Below, piece by piece: positions 18,140 through 28,288 of a DNA stretch of 64,000 bases. The notes beneath the pieces are model-generated. The model searched no databases, was not told the DNA's origin, and was given only the letters and a program-made list of their open reading frames with translations. How positions within the stretch are numbered: the stretch's first letter is position 1; every line of letters begins with the position of its first letter. A program made the translations under genes and the position numbers. Source of the DNA: Desulfococcaceae bacterium HSG9 (lineage in GTDB: Bacteria > Desulfobacterota > Desulfobacteria > Desulfobacterales > JAUCGF01); NCBI GenBank assembly GCA_030378005.1, contig JAUCGF010000074.1:35047-99046 (forward strand), written 5' to 3'.

Positions 18140-19231
18140 TTAAGTTGTTCTATCAGATAGAAAATATCGAACGAGATTAAAAGGCATCTCAGTCTTGCGG
18201 GGAATCTGCAACGGCTTTCCCCTTAAAAGCGTATGTACTTCAACCAGTTCATACTCCAGTTCAACTAAACGTTCGGTTCCGGTTTTAAGAATAGGTATCA
18301 TATCTTTTAAATTTTTGTGAAAAATAAATGATTTGATTATCTGACTACGCCATTCAAGCAGATAAAGTGACACATATTTGTATAATTTCATAAGCGGTTT
18401 TGCATACACAGCCATACGTGTTTTGATTAAAAGCAGTTGAATTTCAATCAGTCGAGTTACCAAATGATCTATTCGCAATCGCTGATTTTCAGGAATTTTT
18501 GCGAGCATATATTTGCGAATGATCATTTTATCCTGGTCACGACCAATAATTGCGGCCTGATTTAGGGTATTGCCAGAATGAATACGGTAGCAGAGCAATT
18601 TTTCATTATCTAGATAAACCACGCCATGAGGAAATGCCAGCATCATGCGAAAAATGAAATCATAGTCATGTAAATAGCGCAAAGAACTGAATTTGCCCAC
18701 TTTTCTGGCTGCATCTCTACGCATAAACAGATTGGATGTAGTCACCATAAAATTGCTTTTTAAAAAAGCAGTGTAGATATCCTGCGTTTTAAAATAGAAA
18801 TTGCGGTTTTTCTGATGCCATCCGTTCCATCCAAATTCGGGATTATCAAGAACCTCATCATTATCATCAATCGGTGTAACATCGGTGAAGATACACACCG
18901 CCTGCGTTTTTTTCTGTACTTCAAGTAATCGCGCCAGACGGTTCGGTGCGTAAATATCATCAGAATTCAGAATGGCGATAAAATCCCCTTGGGCCAACCC
19001 CATCCCACGGTTAATGGTATTGTAGGCGTCTTGATTATCCTGATACAAGTATTTAATGCGTGAATCTTTATAACTTTGCACCACTTTGGCAGTCTGATCT
19101 GTTGACCCGTCATCAATAATAACTATCTCAAAGTTCTGATATGACTGTTCTAAAACACTTTCGATAGCCGCACCTACAAATTTTTCATGATTATAGGCCG
19201 GTATGACTACTGAAATTAAAGAATTTGACAT
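18140..19231 (-). CDS. Glycosyltransferase family 2 (GT2)
   Basis: 363 residues. The GT-A nucleotide-sugar fold is clear: VVIPAYNHEKFVGAAIESVL (9-28), EIVIIDDGSTDQT (about 35-47) and the DXD-like NSDD (about 90-93), followed by an acceptor region with LHDYDFIFRMM (the ED/HD catalytic base area). No membrane helix, so it acts in the cytoplasm. It lies 13 bases upstream of the HAD gene and likely adds one residue of the repeat unit. Donor and linkage unknown. Confidence 0.92.
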   Translation of the reverse strand: MSNSLISVVIPAYNHEKFVGAAIESVLEQSYQNFEIVIIDDGSTDQTAKVVQSYKDSRIKYLYQDNQDAYNTINRGMGLAQGDFIAILNSDDIYAPNRLARLLEVQKKTQAVCIFTDVTPIDDNDEVLDNPEFGWNGWHQKNRNFYFKTQDIYTAFLKSNFMVTTSNLFMRRDAARKVGKFSSLRYLHDYDFIFRMMLAFPHGVVYLDNEKLLCYRIHSGNTLNQAAIIGRDQDKMIIRKYMLAKIPENQRLRIDHLVTRLIEIQLLLIKTRMAVYAKPLMKLYKYVSLYLLEWRSQIIKSFIFHKNLKDMIPILKTGTERLVELEYELVEVHTLLRGKPLQIPRKTEMPFNLVRYFLSDRTT

Positions 19232-19277
19232 CAGATATATAAATATCAGTTACGCTGTTTGAGATTTTAATTTTATT

Positions 19278-21656
19278 TTAAACATGCACTTTACGAATCT
19301 TGGCAAACATGGCCAATGCCAAACAATAGATTGCCAGAGCGATCCAGATAGTTGCCTTAAATCCGAGAAAGATCGATAAAATCACGCTCAGAAGGCCGCC
19401 GATAACCGTAAATAACCCATTAAGCCCCCACGCCCAGGCGATAGCGCCGGAAGGTTGTTTTTTAATCATCAAAATTCCAAGCGGAAACGGCATTCCCATA
19501 AAAAAACCGATAGGAAAAATCATCATTGCAGCCGTTAGAATGCGAACTGGCGTGGTTGAAGTTAAGAAAAAATCAAAAATTGTCGTATGGCTAAAAATCA
19601 GTATCACTCCCATAGCCAAAATACTGATAAATGGCCAGGTCCAACGTTTGTTTATACTGATATTCATTTTCCCGGAAGCAGCACTTCCCACAGCCGCGGA
19701 CAGCAACAAAGCAAAAACAACTGTTGAGTAGGTATATAGCGGATAACCGATCAGTTTCATAAATAATTGGATAAAGACCAATTCAATTAGGATAAACCCC
19801 GCGCCGAGACAAGCAAAATAGACCAAGGTGCTGCCTTTGCGCGGCCATTTGGTTTTACCGGCTTTGGAAAAAAAGAGCGGTATAAGAATAAACAATGCTG
19901 TAAATATAAGCGATGCCGCACTGGTGACGATCAAATGAATCAAATCCGTAGGGATAGAATCGCGTCGCAATTGGGAATTTAAAATAGCAGCAGTGGAATA
20001 CGTCATAAAATTGGGTGGATCGGCTGACTGCATTTGGCACGATTTTCTTAAAAAGTTGAAATAGGGCCGATTATCAGTACATGCCCGAACACGATATTTA
20101 ACATTTTTTACCAGTTCTGAAGGCAAAGAGCCGGAGTAGAATTCATCAGATAGGAAACTTTTTTCAGAGTCCAAAGGGTCTTCCACCAGTTTAGTGTAGC
20201 CCCAGAAAAAATTTCTGATTTCATCAACTTGATCTTTCGTCCATGGAGACATTTTTATTAGCATAGTCGGCAAATTATCACGAATTTTTCCAACAGCTTG
20301 AAATATGACTACATGCTGTTTGAAATTTTTCCGCCCCATCTGTTTCCATGCCAATGCAGCCGTTGTCACCATGCGCGGATAGATATGATGATTGATGTGT
20401 AAAATACCATTCCCATTTAAATGGCCGAAATATTCCTGGTATGCTTCAGCAGTCTGCAAATAGGAAGTTGCCATAGCGCCTGTTCCGGCAGCCATTGCTG
20501 ATGTCGTATGATTACTGAAAATTTGAATGATGTCATATTTTTCCTTGCTGCCGCGTAAGAAGCTGCGTCCCTCTCCGGTAATGGCATGGACATTGGGATG
20601 ATTGAAGATATTGCCATTATAGTCGGCATAATGCGTCTTTCCGATGCGCACCACAAAATCAACCATCTCCACCGCATCAATATGCGAAGCGCCGTACATC
20701 AACGCCGCTTTGGTCTCCTGGCCTCCGGCGCTGCCGATAACCAGCACTTTCTGGTCAGAGTCTTTTTTTATATAGTTTGAAATATATACACTCTGACCGC
20801 CAAAATGGGTCATGGTATGTTTAGGCATGGCAGCACGTAAGGCTTTATAATTGCCGCTAAAGGGAAAGATAAAAGTACTCTGGGTGCCTCCGTCGTAAGC
20901 GACATGTTTCCATCGTTTTTGATCAATAACATCAATTTTCGAAATCGGATCCCAATGCGACATTTCAACACGCCCCAACTCCCGATATTTTTTTACCCCT
21001 CTTTTTGAGATATGCTCACGAAATTCGAAATAGCCTCCGGAATAGACAAACGGCGTTATCAGTATGGCAATTCCTAAGCACAATGCCGCGAATGACCATT
21101 TTTTATTTTCAGAAAATAAACCGGATGCCCATAATCCGAATGCGGTTGCGACAAAAAAGATTCCTCCGGGTCCGATACGCGGCAAAAAAGGTACAAGAAT
21201 AATGCATCCGATTGCAGCACCGGCCAAATCCCAGAAATATAAAGATTGAATTTTACCCGCAAAGCGTGAGAATACGGTTGTAAAAATCAGGCCTGCAAGA
21301 AAAAATGGTATTGCCAATATCAAATACATCAACTGGAAATAGAATAAGCCGCGCCACGGAGAAGTGTATATAAGATTAAAATCAAACGGCAGAAAATTCA
21401 TAAACGGGCGAATAGTAAAAATAAAAATTGCAAAAAGCAGCGCTGCAACTGTAATATAAAACCTGACATCGGCATCGGCTTTCAGTGGTCTTAAAGCCGC
21501 ATAAACTCCGGAAAGACCAAAACAAAACATTGCCAACGTGATAATCATGTAGGCCATATTCGTGTTCCACAGAACATCAAACACACGAATAAGGGTCAAT
21601 TCGATCATCAGTGTTGTTAAAGCAATCAATAACAAACCAAAGGAAATTTTCAGCAT
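19278..21656 (-). CDS. Polytopic membrane protein with spermidine-synthase-like domain
   Basis: 792 residues. An N-terminal block of 7-8 helices (1-205) and a C-terminal block (about 580-785) flank a cytosolic or periplasmic Rossmann domain. That domain has KVLVIGSAGGQETKAALMYG (about 300-320), HIDAVEMVD and HPNVHAITGEGRSFL, the AdoMet/dcAdoMet-binding pattern of SpeE-like enzymes. The substrate is unknown: family members include polyamine synthases and look-alike methyltransferases. Being embedded in membrane helices and in a polysaccharide cluster argues for lipid- or glycan-linked substrates rather than free polyamines; that is inference. Confidence 0.85.
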   Translation of the reverse strand: MLKISFGLLLIALTTLMIELTLIRVFDVLWNTNMAYMIITLAMFCFGLSGVYAALRPLKADADVRFYITVAALLFAIFIFTIRPFMNFLPFDFNLIYTSPWRGLFYFQLMYLILAIPFFLAGLIFTTVFSRFAGKIQSLYFWDLAGAAIGCIILVPFLPRIGPGGIFFVATAFGLWASGLFSENKKWSFAALCLGIAILITPFVYSGGYFEFREHISKRGVKKYRELGRVEMSHWDPISKIDVIDQKRWKHVAYDGGTQSTFIFPFSGNYKALRAAMPKHTMTHFGGQSVYISNYIKKDSDQKVLVIGSAGGQETKAALMYGASHIDAVEMVDFVVRIGKTHYADYNGNIFNHPNVHAITGEGRSFLRGSKEKYDIIQIFSNHTTSAMAAGTGAMATSYLQTAEAYQEYFGHLNGNGILHINHHIYPRMVTTAALAWKQMGRKNFKQHVVIFQAVGKIRDNLPTMLIKMSPWTKDQVDEIRNFFWGYTKLVEDPLDSEKSFLSDEFYSGSLPSELVKNVKYRVRACTDNRPYFNFLRKSCQMQSADPPNFMTYSTAAILNSQLRRDSIPTDLIHLIVTSAASLIFTALFILIPLFFSKAGKTKWPRKGSTLVYFACLGAGFILIELVFIQLFMKLIGYPLYTYSTVVFALLLSAAVGSAASGKMNISINKRWTWPFISILAMGVILIFSHTTIFDFFLTSTTPVRILTAAMMIFPIGFFMGMPFPLGILMIKKQPSGAIAWAWGLNGLFTVIGGLLSVILSIFLGFKATIWIALAIYCLALAMFAKIRKVHV

Positions 21657-21711
21657 TCAATCACCCCTTGGAGATTCGAGTTAAAAAGTTTTTTTTGAGC
21701 AGTGTTCATAT

Positions 21712-22296
21712 TCATCCTTTTTGGTTGTCCGTTTCAACAGTTCTCTGTTTTATAATAAAGTGAATCATAAATATGAAAGGAACCGTGAGCAGGATTTCAA
21801 GACCGACGACATATAAATTGTGAAGGGAAAAAACATCGGCGAGGAACTGGATTATTGTGGCATGGTCCAAAACGGAGTGCATCACGGGTGGCAAAATGGG
21901 AATCATGAAATATTGGTTTGATAAAGGCCAGAACAACGGAATACCCATAGGCGGGCGGCCATCCACGGACAGAAGGTCCAGAACAAGATGAGAGCTGAAG
22001 ATAACGAACATGAATACAAATTCGCGCCCGAACAGCGCTTTATCTTTCCATGTTAGAATAAGCGCCAAGACCAACGCAAAGATCAAACCGGTGCCCAGAC
22101 TGTGGCTGATGCCATGATGGTAAAGGTTGGGGGTACCCATCAAAGCTCCCGGAATAAAATCCAGGTCTGGGGCATTGGCGATAAAAATATATAGCGCCAA
22201 TCTTTGCAGGTTTTTTATGTTAACAGGTTTGAGTGACCGGCTCCGATAGGAGGCAATCACCCATCCGGATAGGGAATGTCCGATAGGTGAAGACAA
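21712..22296 (-). CDS. Membrane-bound metal-dependent hydrolase-like protein (YdjM/DUF457 family)
   Basis: 194 residues with four or five helices. His and Asp residues are spaced as in DUF457 proteins: SPIGHSLSGW at the N-terminus, APDLDFIPG, HHGISHSLG and SSHLVLDLLSVDGRP. These could bind a metal within the membrane. The start codon is TTG with AAGGA upstream; no in-frame ATG lies before the conserved PIGHS segment. A terminator separates it from asnB upstream, so it may have its own promoter or depend on readthrough. Function in polysaccharide metabolism is unproven. Confidence 0.82.
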   Translation of the reverse strand: MSSPIGHSLSGWVIASYRSRSLKPVNIKNLQRLALYIFIANAPDLDFIPGALMGTPNLYHHGISHSLGTGLIFALVLALILTWKDKALFGREFVFMFVIFSSHLVLDLLSVDGRPPMGIPLFWPLSNQYFMIPILPPVMHSVLDHATIIQFLADVFSLHNLYVVGLEILLTVPFIFMIHFIIKQRTVETDNQKG

Positions 22297-22320
22297 ACTG
22301 ACTATTTCCTTTTTGTTTAA

Positions 22321-22352
22321 AAAAATGCGGTTTTTGAAAAAACCGCATTTTT
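22321..22352 (-). terminator. Rho-independent terminator after asnB
   Basis: A perfect 15-base inverted repeat (AAAAATGCGGTTTTT with its complement) lies 13 bases after the asnB stop. On the minus strand it is followed by a run of T residues. The flanking A-tract means it could also act on the plus strand. Confidence 0.8.
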
Positions 22353-22364
22353 ATTCATTTTCTT

Positions 22365-24302
22365 TTACGCAACTTTATCTGTATTCGCAGATAGATAGTC
22401 TCTCAAATTTTCCCGGCTGTTATGATCAATGAACATCCGATACCACACTTCAGCGTTGCACAACAGCCATAACCGGTTGCCATGATCGGCCTTTTGGTTG
22501 AGATGGTCTGTGAGCAGATCCGTAATAGCGGACCGGTTTAAATAACCATCACGCACCAAAGACGAATCGTCAAGAAAAAGCCTATAAAGCAAGCGGAATT
22601 CATTTGCAAGCAAATAAGTCAAGGATGATGAAAAACCCTGCTTGCTTTTAGAGATTAATGCCGGCGGAAGCAATTTTTTCCCCAATTCGGTTTGAATATA
22701 CCGGCGTTTGGTGCCTCTGACCTTATATTCAGGCGGGATGGAAGCGCAGAATTCAGCCAGCTTATGGTCTAGAAAGGGAGAACGCGCCTCCAGTCCGTGG
22801 GCCATGGTCATACGGTCTAAAATCATGTTGGGGTGGTCCGGCATGCGGGTCATAGAATCCGTATAAAGCATACGATCAACAGCTTGCTTGGCATTATCAC
22901 TATTAAAGAAGTTCACCAAAATCGCTTCGGGATCGAAAATTCCTACCTGTTTCATAAAAGCCTGTGTATATAATTTGCTTTTATACTTATCTGAAAAATA
23001 AAAATAGCTCAGGCTTTTGGCATAACGCCGACCCTTTTCAGCAAAAGACATTTGGTGCATCCACTTGAGTTTGTGGCTCAAGCTGCGGTACCAAAATCCT
23101 TCCGGCATACGATCAAGCAGTTTGGCAATCAGACCTTTACGGATAACTTCAGGAAGCAATGCATAATAGCTGACATAAATATTGCCGTAATAGCGATCAT
23201 AGCCGCCGAAAAGTTCATCTCCGCCATCCCCTCCCAAGACGACCTTGACTTCGCGGCGAGCCAGTTCCGATATATGATACATGCACACGGACAAAGGATC
23301 GGAAGGTTCATCCAGATGCCAGACCAGGTCGGGAAGACTGCGAATCAAAGAGGGGCTGATTGTCAGCTCAAAATGGTTCGTTTTGCATTGGTCAGATACG
23401 ATTTTTGCATGAGGAAGTTCGCTATAATCGGAATAAGGCACATCACCGGAAAAGGTCTTGAATTGCTCGCTGACAGCACGGCTCATCATCGTCACCACAA
23501 GACTCGAATCCAAGCCCCCAGACAGAAATGCTCCCACGGGGACATCACTGACCAAGTGATATTTTACGGCAGTTTCGATCCTTTGTTCCAGCTCGGACAA
23601 TAAATCTGGAAATTTTTCCCGTCGTTTAGGTTCATATTGCAATTGCCAGTATGGTTGAATATCAATTTTACCATTTTGAAAAACGGCCCAATGTCCTGGC
23701 GGAAGTTTCCGAATACGGCGGAACATAGATCGTGGGGGAGTTATGATCCGAATTGTCAGGTATTCATACAGCGCTTGGCAGTCCATCTCGCGCAGTTCGG
23801 GTTTCAAAGCCAGAAGCGCCTTGATTTCCGATGCGAACATAAACGCATCACCGTCATGATGATAATATAACGGTTTTTGTCCAAGATGATCACGCGCCAG
23901 AAAAAGCTTCTTCTTCCGACTGTCATAAATAGCCAAAGCAAACATTCCGCGTAATTCCTTAACGCAATTTTCACCCATTTCTTCATATAAATGGAGAATC
24001 ACTTCGGTGTCGCTTTTGGTTTTGAATTGATGCGTTTGTCGCAAACTCGCTTTTACATCTTGGAAATTGTATATTTCCCCGTTAAAGGTAATATGAAGGG
24101 TTTTATCCTCATTAGACATTGGCTGACGTCCGCCGCTCAGATCAATGATAGAAAGACGACGATGCCCCAGACCTGCGGTACCGTCGGCGCTGATGTATGC
24201 GTCTGAATCATCAGGCCCGCGATGCCGCAACGTATTATTCATCAGCTCAATATCATCGGCTGCAACGCCATGAGGATTCATATATCCGGTTATGCCACAC
24301 AT
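22365..24302 (-). CDS. asnB: Asparagine synthase (glutamine-hydrolysing), exopolysaccharide-type amidotransferase
   Basis: 645 residues. Cys2 follows the initiator Met (MCGITGYMN), the glutaminase nucleophile, and the glutaminase domain runs to about residue 205. The synthetase domain has the PP-loop AFLSGGLDSSLVV (about 260-272) and GGDGGDELFGGYDRYYG. Both active sites look intact. In polysaccharide clusters such AsnB homologues are thought to amidate sugar carboxylates or act on exported glycans; whether this one makes free asparagine cannot be decided. It follows a flippase-like gene by 3 bases. Confidence 0.93.
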   Translation of the reverse strand: MCGITGYMNPHGVAADDIELMNNTLRHRGPDDSDAYISADGTAGLGHRRLSIIDLSGGRQPMSNEDKTLHITFNGEIYNFQDVKASLRQTHQFKTKSDTEVILHLYEEMGENCVKELRGMFALAIYDSRKKKLFLARDHLGQKPLYYHHDGDAFMFASEIKALLALKPELREMDCQALYEYLTIRIITPPRSMFRRIRKLPPGHWAVFQNGKIDIQPYWQLQYEPKRREKFPDLLSELEQRIETAVKYHLVSDVPVGAFLSGGLDSSLVVTMMSRAVSEQFKTFSGDVPYSDYSELPHAKIVSDQCKTNHFELTISPSLIRSLPDLVWHLDEPSDPLSVCMYHISELARREVKVVLGGDGGDELFGGYDRYYGNIYVSYYALLPEVIRKGLIAKLLDRMPEGFWYRSLSHKLKWMHQMSFAEKGRRYAKSLSYFYFSDKYKSKLYTQAFMKQVGIFDPEAILVNFFNSDNAKQAVDRMLYTDSMTRMPDHPNMILDRMTMAHGLEARSPFLDHKLAEFCASIPPEYKVRGTKRRYIQTELGKKLLPPALISKSKQGFSSSLTYLLANEFRLLYRLFLDDSSLVRDGYLNRSAITDLLTDHLNQKADHGNRLWLLCNAEVWYRMFIDHNSRENLRDYLSANTDKVA

Positions 24303-24305
24303 TTA

Positions 24306-25325
24306 TCAGGCTTGCTCCTTATAAAAGTCCGCGGTTGGGTCGCGCATCGCCTTCACATTGACATCCTTGCGGTCCCGTAAATAAAACAGGCCGCCAATAA
24401 GACTCAGCACAATCAATAGCGCTCGGATTACCAACATCATCATCAAAGCGGCGTCAAAACTCATACCAAGGTCCGCCATCACGTAGATAAAGGAGCCGTC
24501 AAACAGGCCGATGCCGTTAAGGGAAAGGGGCAGCAGAGCCGCCAGATTGCATAAAGCAAACCCTAACACCAGACGGTGCATGGAAGTATGCCCGCCCACA
24601 GCATAAGCAAGCAGCAGCATCCATGTCAAGGTGAACAGATGAAAACCGAAAGAGATGCCAATAATGTGCAGCGTTTTTAAGGAGTGCCGACGGTAGTCTT
24701 CTGACAAAAGCAATACATTTTTCAATTTTTGAGGAAATCTGGGCAATGCCAGACACCAGGCAATTGCACGACGTGAGAAAATCAGCAACACCAAAGGCGT
24801 TAATGTTACAGTACTGAAAACAAACAACGCCGGCAGAATCCAAACCGGACACATCGGATCAGAAAAATAAACCAGAATGCCCCCGACCGCACCTAGAGCG
24901 ATAAGCGCCCAAATTCCGGTTAAGCGTTCGGTTACAACAGCAGCAACGGCTCCGGCACGGTTAGGTTGGCGGCGCACCGTTTGAAAAATGCGGTACACAT
25001 CACCGCCAATATTGCTGGGTAAGAAATTGTTGAAAAAAACAGATGTATAGTAATAGCGTTGAAGTTGGATAAAGGTGTAGTGAATCCCATGAATTGACAA
25101 AACCGCTTGCCATTTATAGGCACTGATAGCCACGCCTCCGAGCATTCCGGCAAAAACAACTGTTATCAGGAACGGATTGGCATTCCTGAAGGCGCTCCAA
25201 ATTTTATTCCAGTCCCCCTGTATTACGATTACACCGCATAAAAGAATTGTAATCAGCGTCTTTATGATTGTCAGGCTCCGACCTCGGAAAGCTTTGGGCA
25301 GAGCCGTGGATAAATCTGCGCTCAT
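24306..25325 (-). CDS. Flippase-like membrane protein (LPG synthase transmembrane family)
   Basis: 339 residues with about eight helices. It carries [32 protein letters not shown] and [20 protein letters not shown], matching the 14.6 kb paralogue. The start overlaps the stop of the upstream acyltransferase by four bases (ATGA), so the two are translationally coupled. The stop lies 3 bases from asnB. A role in moving or modifying a lipid-linked glycan is the common proposal but is not established for the family. Confidence 0.86.
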   Translation of the reverse strand: MSADLSTALPKAFRGRSLTIIKTLITILLCGVIVIQGDWNKIWSAFRNANPFLITVVFAGMLGGVAISAYKWQAVLSIHGIHYTFIQLQRYYYTSVFFNNFLPSNIGGDVYRIFQTVRRQPNRAGAVAAVVTERLTGIWALIALGAVGGILVYFSDPMCPVWILPALFVFSTVTLTPLVLLIFSRRAIAWCLALPRFPQKLKNVLLLSEDYRRHSLKTLHIIGISFGFHLFTLTWMLLLAYAVGGHTSMHRLVLGFALCNLAALLPLSLNGIGLFDGSFIYVMADLGMSFDAALMMMLVIRALLIVLSLIGGLFYLRDRKDVNVKAMRDPTADFYKEQA

Positions 25326-26083
25326 TCACGTATCCTTATTACTTTAGCGGGAGTCCCTACAGCAACAGCTTTGTCTGGAATATCATTGTTTACCATCGCA
25401 CAGGCGCCAATCACAGCATCTTTGCCGATTGTGACGCCATCTAAAACGGTTACACGCGTTCCCAGCCAGGTATTATCGCCGATACGGATCGGACCGGCAG
25501 TGTAAACATCCTGGTCCATAACAGGTATCAGAGCGTCAATTTTGTATGAACCGGCGCTAAGATAGCATCCGCCGGCCAGTAATACGGCTTCACCAAGTTC
25601 CACGGCATCCATTGAAACAATAACTGCGTTGCTTCCGATACTGGTGCGGCGTCCGAATCGGATAGAACCGGATTTGGCGATTATCATACAGTTACGATTA
25701 ATGAGAACATTATTTTCGAGAACCAAGCCGGAAGGCCCTGCCCCGCGTCCATCCAACAGACAATTATCATCAATTGTAACGTTGTCTCCGAGACTGATTC
25801 GATGAGGGTGTCGGAAAACTGTATTACGGCCGATAATCACTCCGCGGCCGAATTTTTTAAATAACCGGGGGTACAATTGCTTACGCAAAAAGAAACCGGC
25901 ACCTCCGGGCAGCGGGCCTAAAACGCTGGTCAACAGTTCATAAATTAAAAAACGGGGAAATGATTCCGGCCCGCAAGTCAAGGATTGATAGGTCTTGAGA
26001 GGTGAAGCATGGCCGCCAGCCAGCTTTTGCCGAATATTGAGTTTTTTATCAATGACTTTGATTTTTTTTTCCGCTTTGTTCAT
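25322..26083 (-). CDS. Acyltransferase, left-handed beta-helix (hexapeptide) family
   Basis: About 253 residues from ATG 26083 (a TTG at 26101 would add six). The N-terminal segment [22 protein letters not shown] aligns with the 12.2 kb paralogue (shown here as a partial match). Hexapeptide repeats follow, ending with [29 protein letters not shown], two adjoining segments typical of sugar O- or N-acetyltransferases. The protein lacks a signal peptide. It is coupled to the flippase gene by a four-base overlap. The equivalent acyltransferase-flippase pairing occurs at 12-15.6 kb. Confidence 0.87.
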   Translation of the reverse strand: MNKAEKKIKVIDKKLNIRQKLAGGHASPLKTYQSLTCGPESFPRFLIYELLTSVLGPLPGGAGFFLRKQLYPRLFKKFGRGVIIGRNTVFRHPHRISLGDNVTIDDNCLLDGRGAGPSGLVLENNVLINRNCMIIAKSGSIRFGRRTSIGSNAVIVSMDAVELGEAVLLAGGCYLSAGSYKIDALIPVMDQDVYTAGPIRIGDNTWLGTRVTVLDGVTIGKDAVIGACAMVNNDIPDKAVAVGTPAKVIRIRE

Positions 26084-26109
26084 GATCGGCCAATTCAGCA
26101 ACGTTGAAT

Positions 26110-26841
26110 TTACTGTTTTTTACGACACACCGCGCCAATCTTTTTGGTAAAAATACGATTATTCTTACCGTAGAAGATAAACGCCGTTCTTAATAGCACC
26201 TGTATAACACCACTGAGAAACCAGCCAACATAATTTAACGGGTTTTCGTAAAAAATGTAAAGATTCAAAGGAAATATGGTTATCTTATTAAATCCGTCGT
26301 TTTCCAGAACCTGCCTCAGACTGTACTCGGTCAATGTGTTGTAATGATCAAAATTTTGCGCCAATGCCTCTGCGCCGGTGATAGGATTGGCTCCGTTCAG
26401 AGAATGTACTGCAAGCATCCCGCCGGGTTTCAGATTCTTACAGCAAAGTACGATAAATTGTCTGATCTCCGTTTTGGTCAGGTGGTTGAGTTCTTGTTCG
26501 GCAAAAATCACATCATAGACCGGCTCTTTTTTGGCGAGAAAGTCAAAGGCGCGGGCTACCTTGCAGTTGAGACGCCGCGATCCGGCATACGCAATTTTTT
26601 CAGGATCGGAATCAATCCCCAGTACACTTTCTATACCTTTTTGTTTCAGCAGTTCGACAAAATAGCCCGGTCCGCAACTGATGACCAGTATGTTATCTGA
26701 GGGCTTTAAGGGCATATATTTAAGGTAGTTGCGCCTGTAAAACTTGTTAAAGGAGCTATATCCCTTTTCAATATTGGCAGGCGCTTCCCAAAAAGAGTCA
26801 AAAGGTTCATAAGCGGCAGTTAAATTATTTTCGTTTTCCAT
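26110..26841 (-). CDS. Class I SAM-dependent methyltransferase
   Basis: About 243 residues from ATG 26841; a TTG at 26877 would add twelve. The AdoMet motif I region is [19 protein letters not shown] and post-I is [11 protein letters not shown], followed by [12 protein letters not shown] and [18 protein letters not shown], the standard order of a Methyltransf_11/25 domain. C-terminal aromatic residues (about 195-220) could touch the membrane. It probably methylates a sugar or a lipid-linked glycan. It lies 9 bases from its downstream neighbour and 9 from the upstream GT4. Confidence 0.9.
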   Translation of the reverse strand: MENENNLTAAYEPFDSFWEAPANIEKGYSSFNKFYRRNYLKYMPLKPSDNILVISCGPGYFVELLKQKGIESVLGIDSDPEKIAYAGSRRLNCKVARAFDFLAKKEPVYDVIFAEQELNHLTKTEIRQFIVLCCKNLKPGGMLAVHSLNGANPITGAEALAQNFDHYNTLTEYSLRQVLENDGFNKITIFPLNLYIFYENPLNYVGWFLSGVIQVLLRTAFIFYGKNNRIFTKKIGAVCRKKQ

Positions 26842-26885
26842 ATCACTTTCCCACGAGTTCGGAGTTTGGAATTCCAATTTTCAAA

Positions 26886-28034
26886 CTATTCAGCCAAAGC
26901 ACGATATTGTTTTTCGTATTGATTGGCAATGTTTTCAATAAAAAATTCATGAATATAACGACGATTGAAAGTTTCCATCTGAGTTCGTAAGGCGGGTTTA
27001 ACAATCAGAGCGCGAAGCTTATCGGCAAACGCTGCCTGGTTTCCCAATTCAACCAAAACACCGGTTTCACCATCCTTTAAAAAATCAGTTTGCCCGCCAT
27101 TATCATAGCATACAATGGGCAATCCGACACTCATGGCTTCCAAAAATACAAGCCCAAAGCCTTCATGCTGACTTGTGGACACATAAATATCGGAAAAATT
27201 CAGGAGTGCGAATTTGGCATTTTCATCAACATTGCCTCCGAAAAATATTTGGTTTTTCACATTCAGATCAATGGCTGTTTGCTCCAGCATACCGCGCTCT
27301 GGGCCGTCCCCAATGACAATTAATTTCACCCTTGCATCGCCCAGCAGTTTGATCACCTGAATCAACTTATGCACCGCCTTGCGAGGAACTAATCGCCCAA
27401 TGGTAATCAGCAAAATATCTTCATCATCAAAGCCATAGTCGCTCCTTTGACTGGGCGTAAAGATTGGTTTGGGGATGCCGCCTTTTATCAGAAAAATTTC
27501 TTTTGGTGCGCGATAATAATAAGTCTTTGTCCGCCGCCGGATATCTTCTGACATCGTAACAACGCGATCAGAGGCATATAACACATTTTCCACGGTTTGG
27601 TGTAATATGGGGGTTCGATGGGGCGACAATTTTTTACTGGGATCATAAATATCCCCACCAAAAACCGTTAAAAGGTGCGGTTTACGGAATATCTTGGCGA
27701 GCAGTAAACCAGATGGAGCCGACGGAATGGCGAACATGGAATGAATGACGTCATATTTTCGTTTGCGGAGAAGTTTCAAACCGATCCATAAGCTAGCTGG
27801 AAAAAAAGCTAACATTGAAATAATTGTGGCCGCATTACGATCTGAGCGAAAAAGAACCGGAGTGCGAATCAATTCAACGCCATTGACGGTTTCATATAGC
27901 GCCTGATGACCAAACCTGCTGGTAATCACTGTTATGTTGTGACGATTGATCAGCGCTTCGGCCAACATCTTGCTGACAACGCCTCCGCCTCCCCCCAGAG
28001 GCGGATATTCATAGTTAATCATCAAGATGTTCAT
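26886..28034 (-). CDS. Glycosyltransferase family 4 (GT4)
   Basis: 382 residues. The N-terminus shows MINYEYPPLGGGGGVVSKML (4-23), the glycine-rich acceptor loop of GT4 enzymes. The C-terminal half has LLITIGRLVPRKAVHKLIQ (about 207-225) and the STSQHEGFGLVFLEAMSVGLP (EGFGLVFLEA) donor motif (about 292-310), with both E residues of the EX7E signature. Retaining sugar transfer at the cytoplasmic face is expected. It is the first gene of a tight run 28.0 to 24.3 kb, after an intergenic region with palindromic repeats. Confidence 0.93.
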   Translation of the reverse strand: MNILMINYEYPPLGGGGGVVSKMLAEALINRHNITVITSRFGHQALYETVNGVELIRTPVLFRSDRNAATIISMLAFFPASLWIGLKLLRKRKYDVIHSMFAIPSAPSGLLLAKIFRKPHLLTVFGGDIYDPSKKLSPHRTPILHQTVENVLYASDRVVTMSEDIRRRTKTYYYRAPKEIFLIKGGIPKPIFTPSQRSDYGFDDEDILLITIGRLVPRKAVHKLIQVIKLLGDARVKLIVIGDGPERGMLEQTAIDLNVKNQIFFGGNVDENAKFALLNFSDIYVSTSQHEGFGLVFLEAMSVGLPIVCYDNGGQTDFLKDGETGVLVELGNQAAFADKLRALIVKPALRTQMETFNRRYIHEFFIENIANQYEKQYRALAE

Positions 28035-28105
28035 CGTTGCTCCGAGCTATCTGATTCATAAGGAAAAATATACTTGGCAAGAACATAATTTTTGATTTTC
28101 ATTTT

Positions 28106-28167
28106 GTCCCGTTAGGGACATAATATCTATAGAAAAAGTTTAGCAATACGGCAAGTCCCGTAGGGAC
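28106..28167. repeat. Two short palindromes of the GTCCC-GTTA-GGGAC type
   Basis: GTCCCGTTAGGGAC (28106-28119) and GTCCCGTAGGGAC (28155-28167) are spaced 35 bases apart. Each can form a five-base stem. They are of a type that is dispersed in some bacterial genomes. Confidence 0.7.
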
Positions 28168-28216
28168 GAAATAGAAAAGTGCAAACTGCTTCAGACCATT
28201 TTATCAGAAAAGGAGT

Positions 28217-28259
28217 GCAAACTTCAGTTTGCGTTACAGCATGGCAAACTGAAGTTTGC
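28217..28259. repeat. Nested double palindrome
   Basis: GCAAACTTCAGTTTGC (28217-28232) and GCAAACTGAAGTTTGC (28244-28259) are each self-complementary with a two-base loop and are inverted copies of each other. The left unit is preceded by GGAGT, as are related units at 60073-60094 (minus) and 61096-61116. Confidence 0.8.
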
Positions 28260-28288
28260 ATTCCAAAATAGTGATAGCTTTCCTTTGC

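Noticed and set aside
28106..28259. Palindromes read as operator sites
   Set aside because: Related units occur far away around an IS remnant, so a dispersed repeat is more likely than a specific operator.
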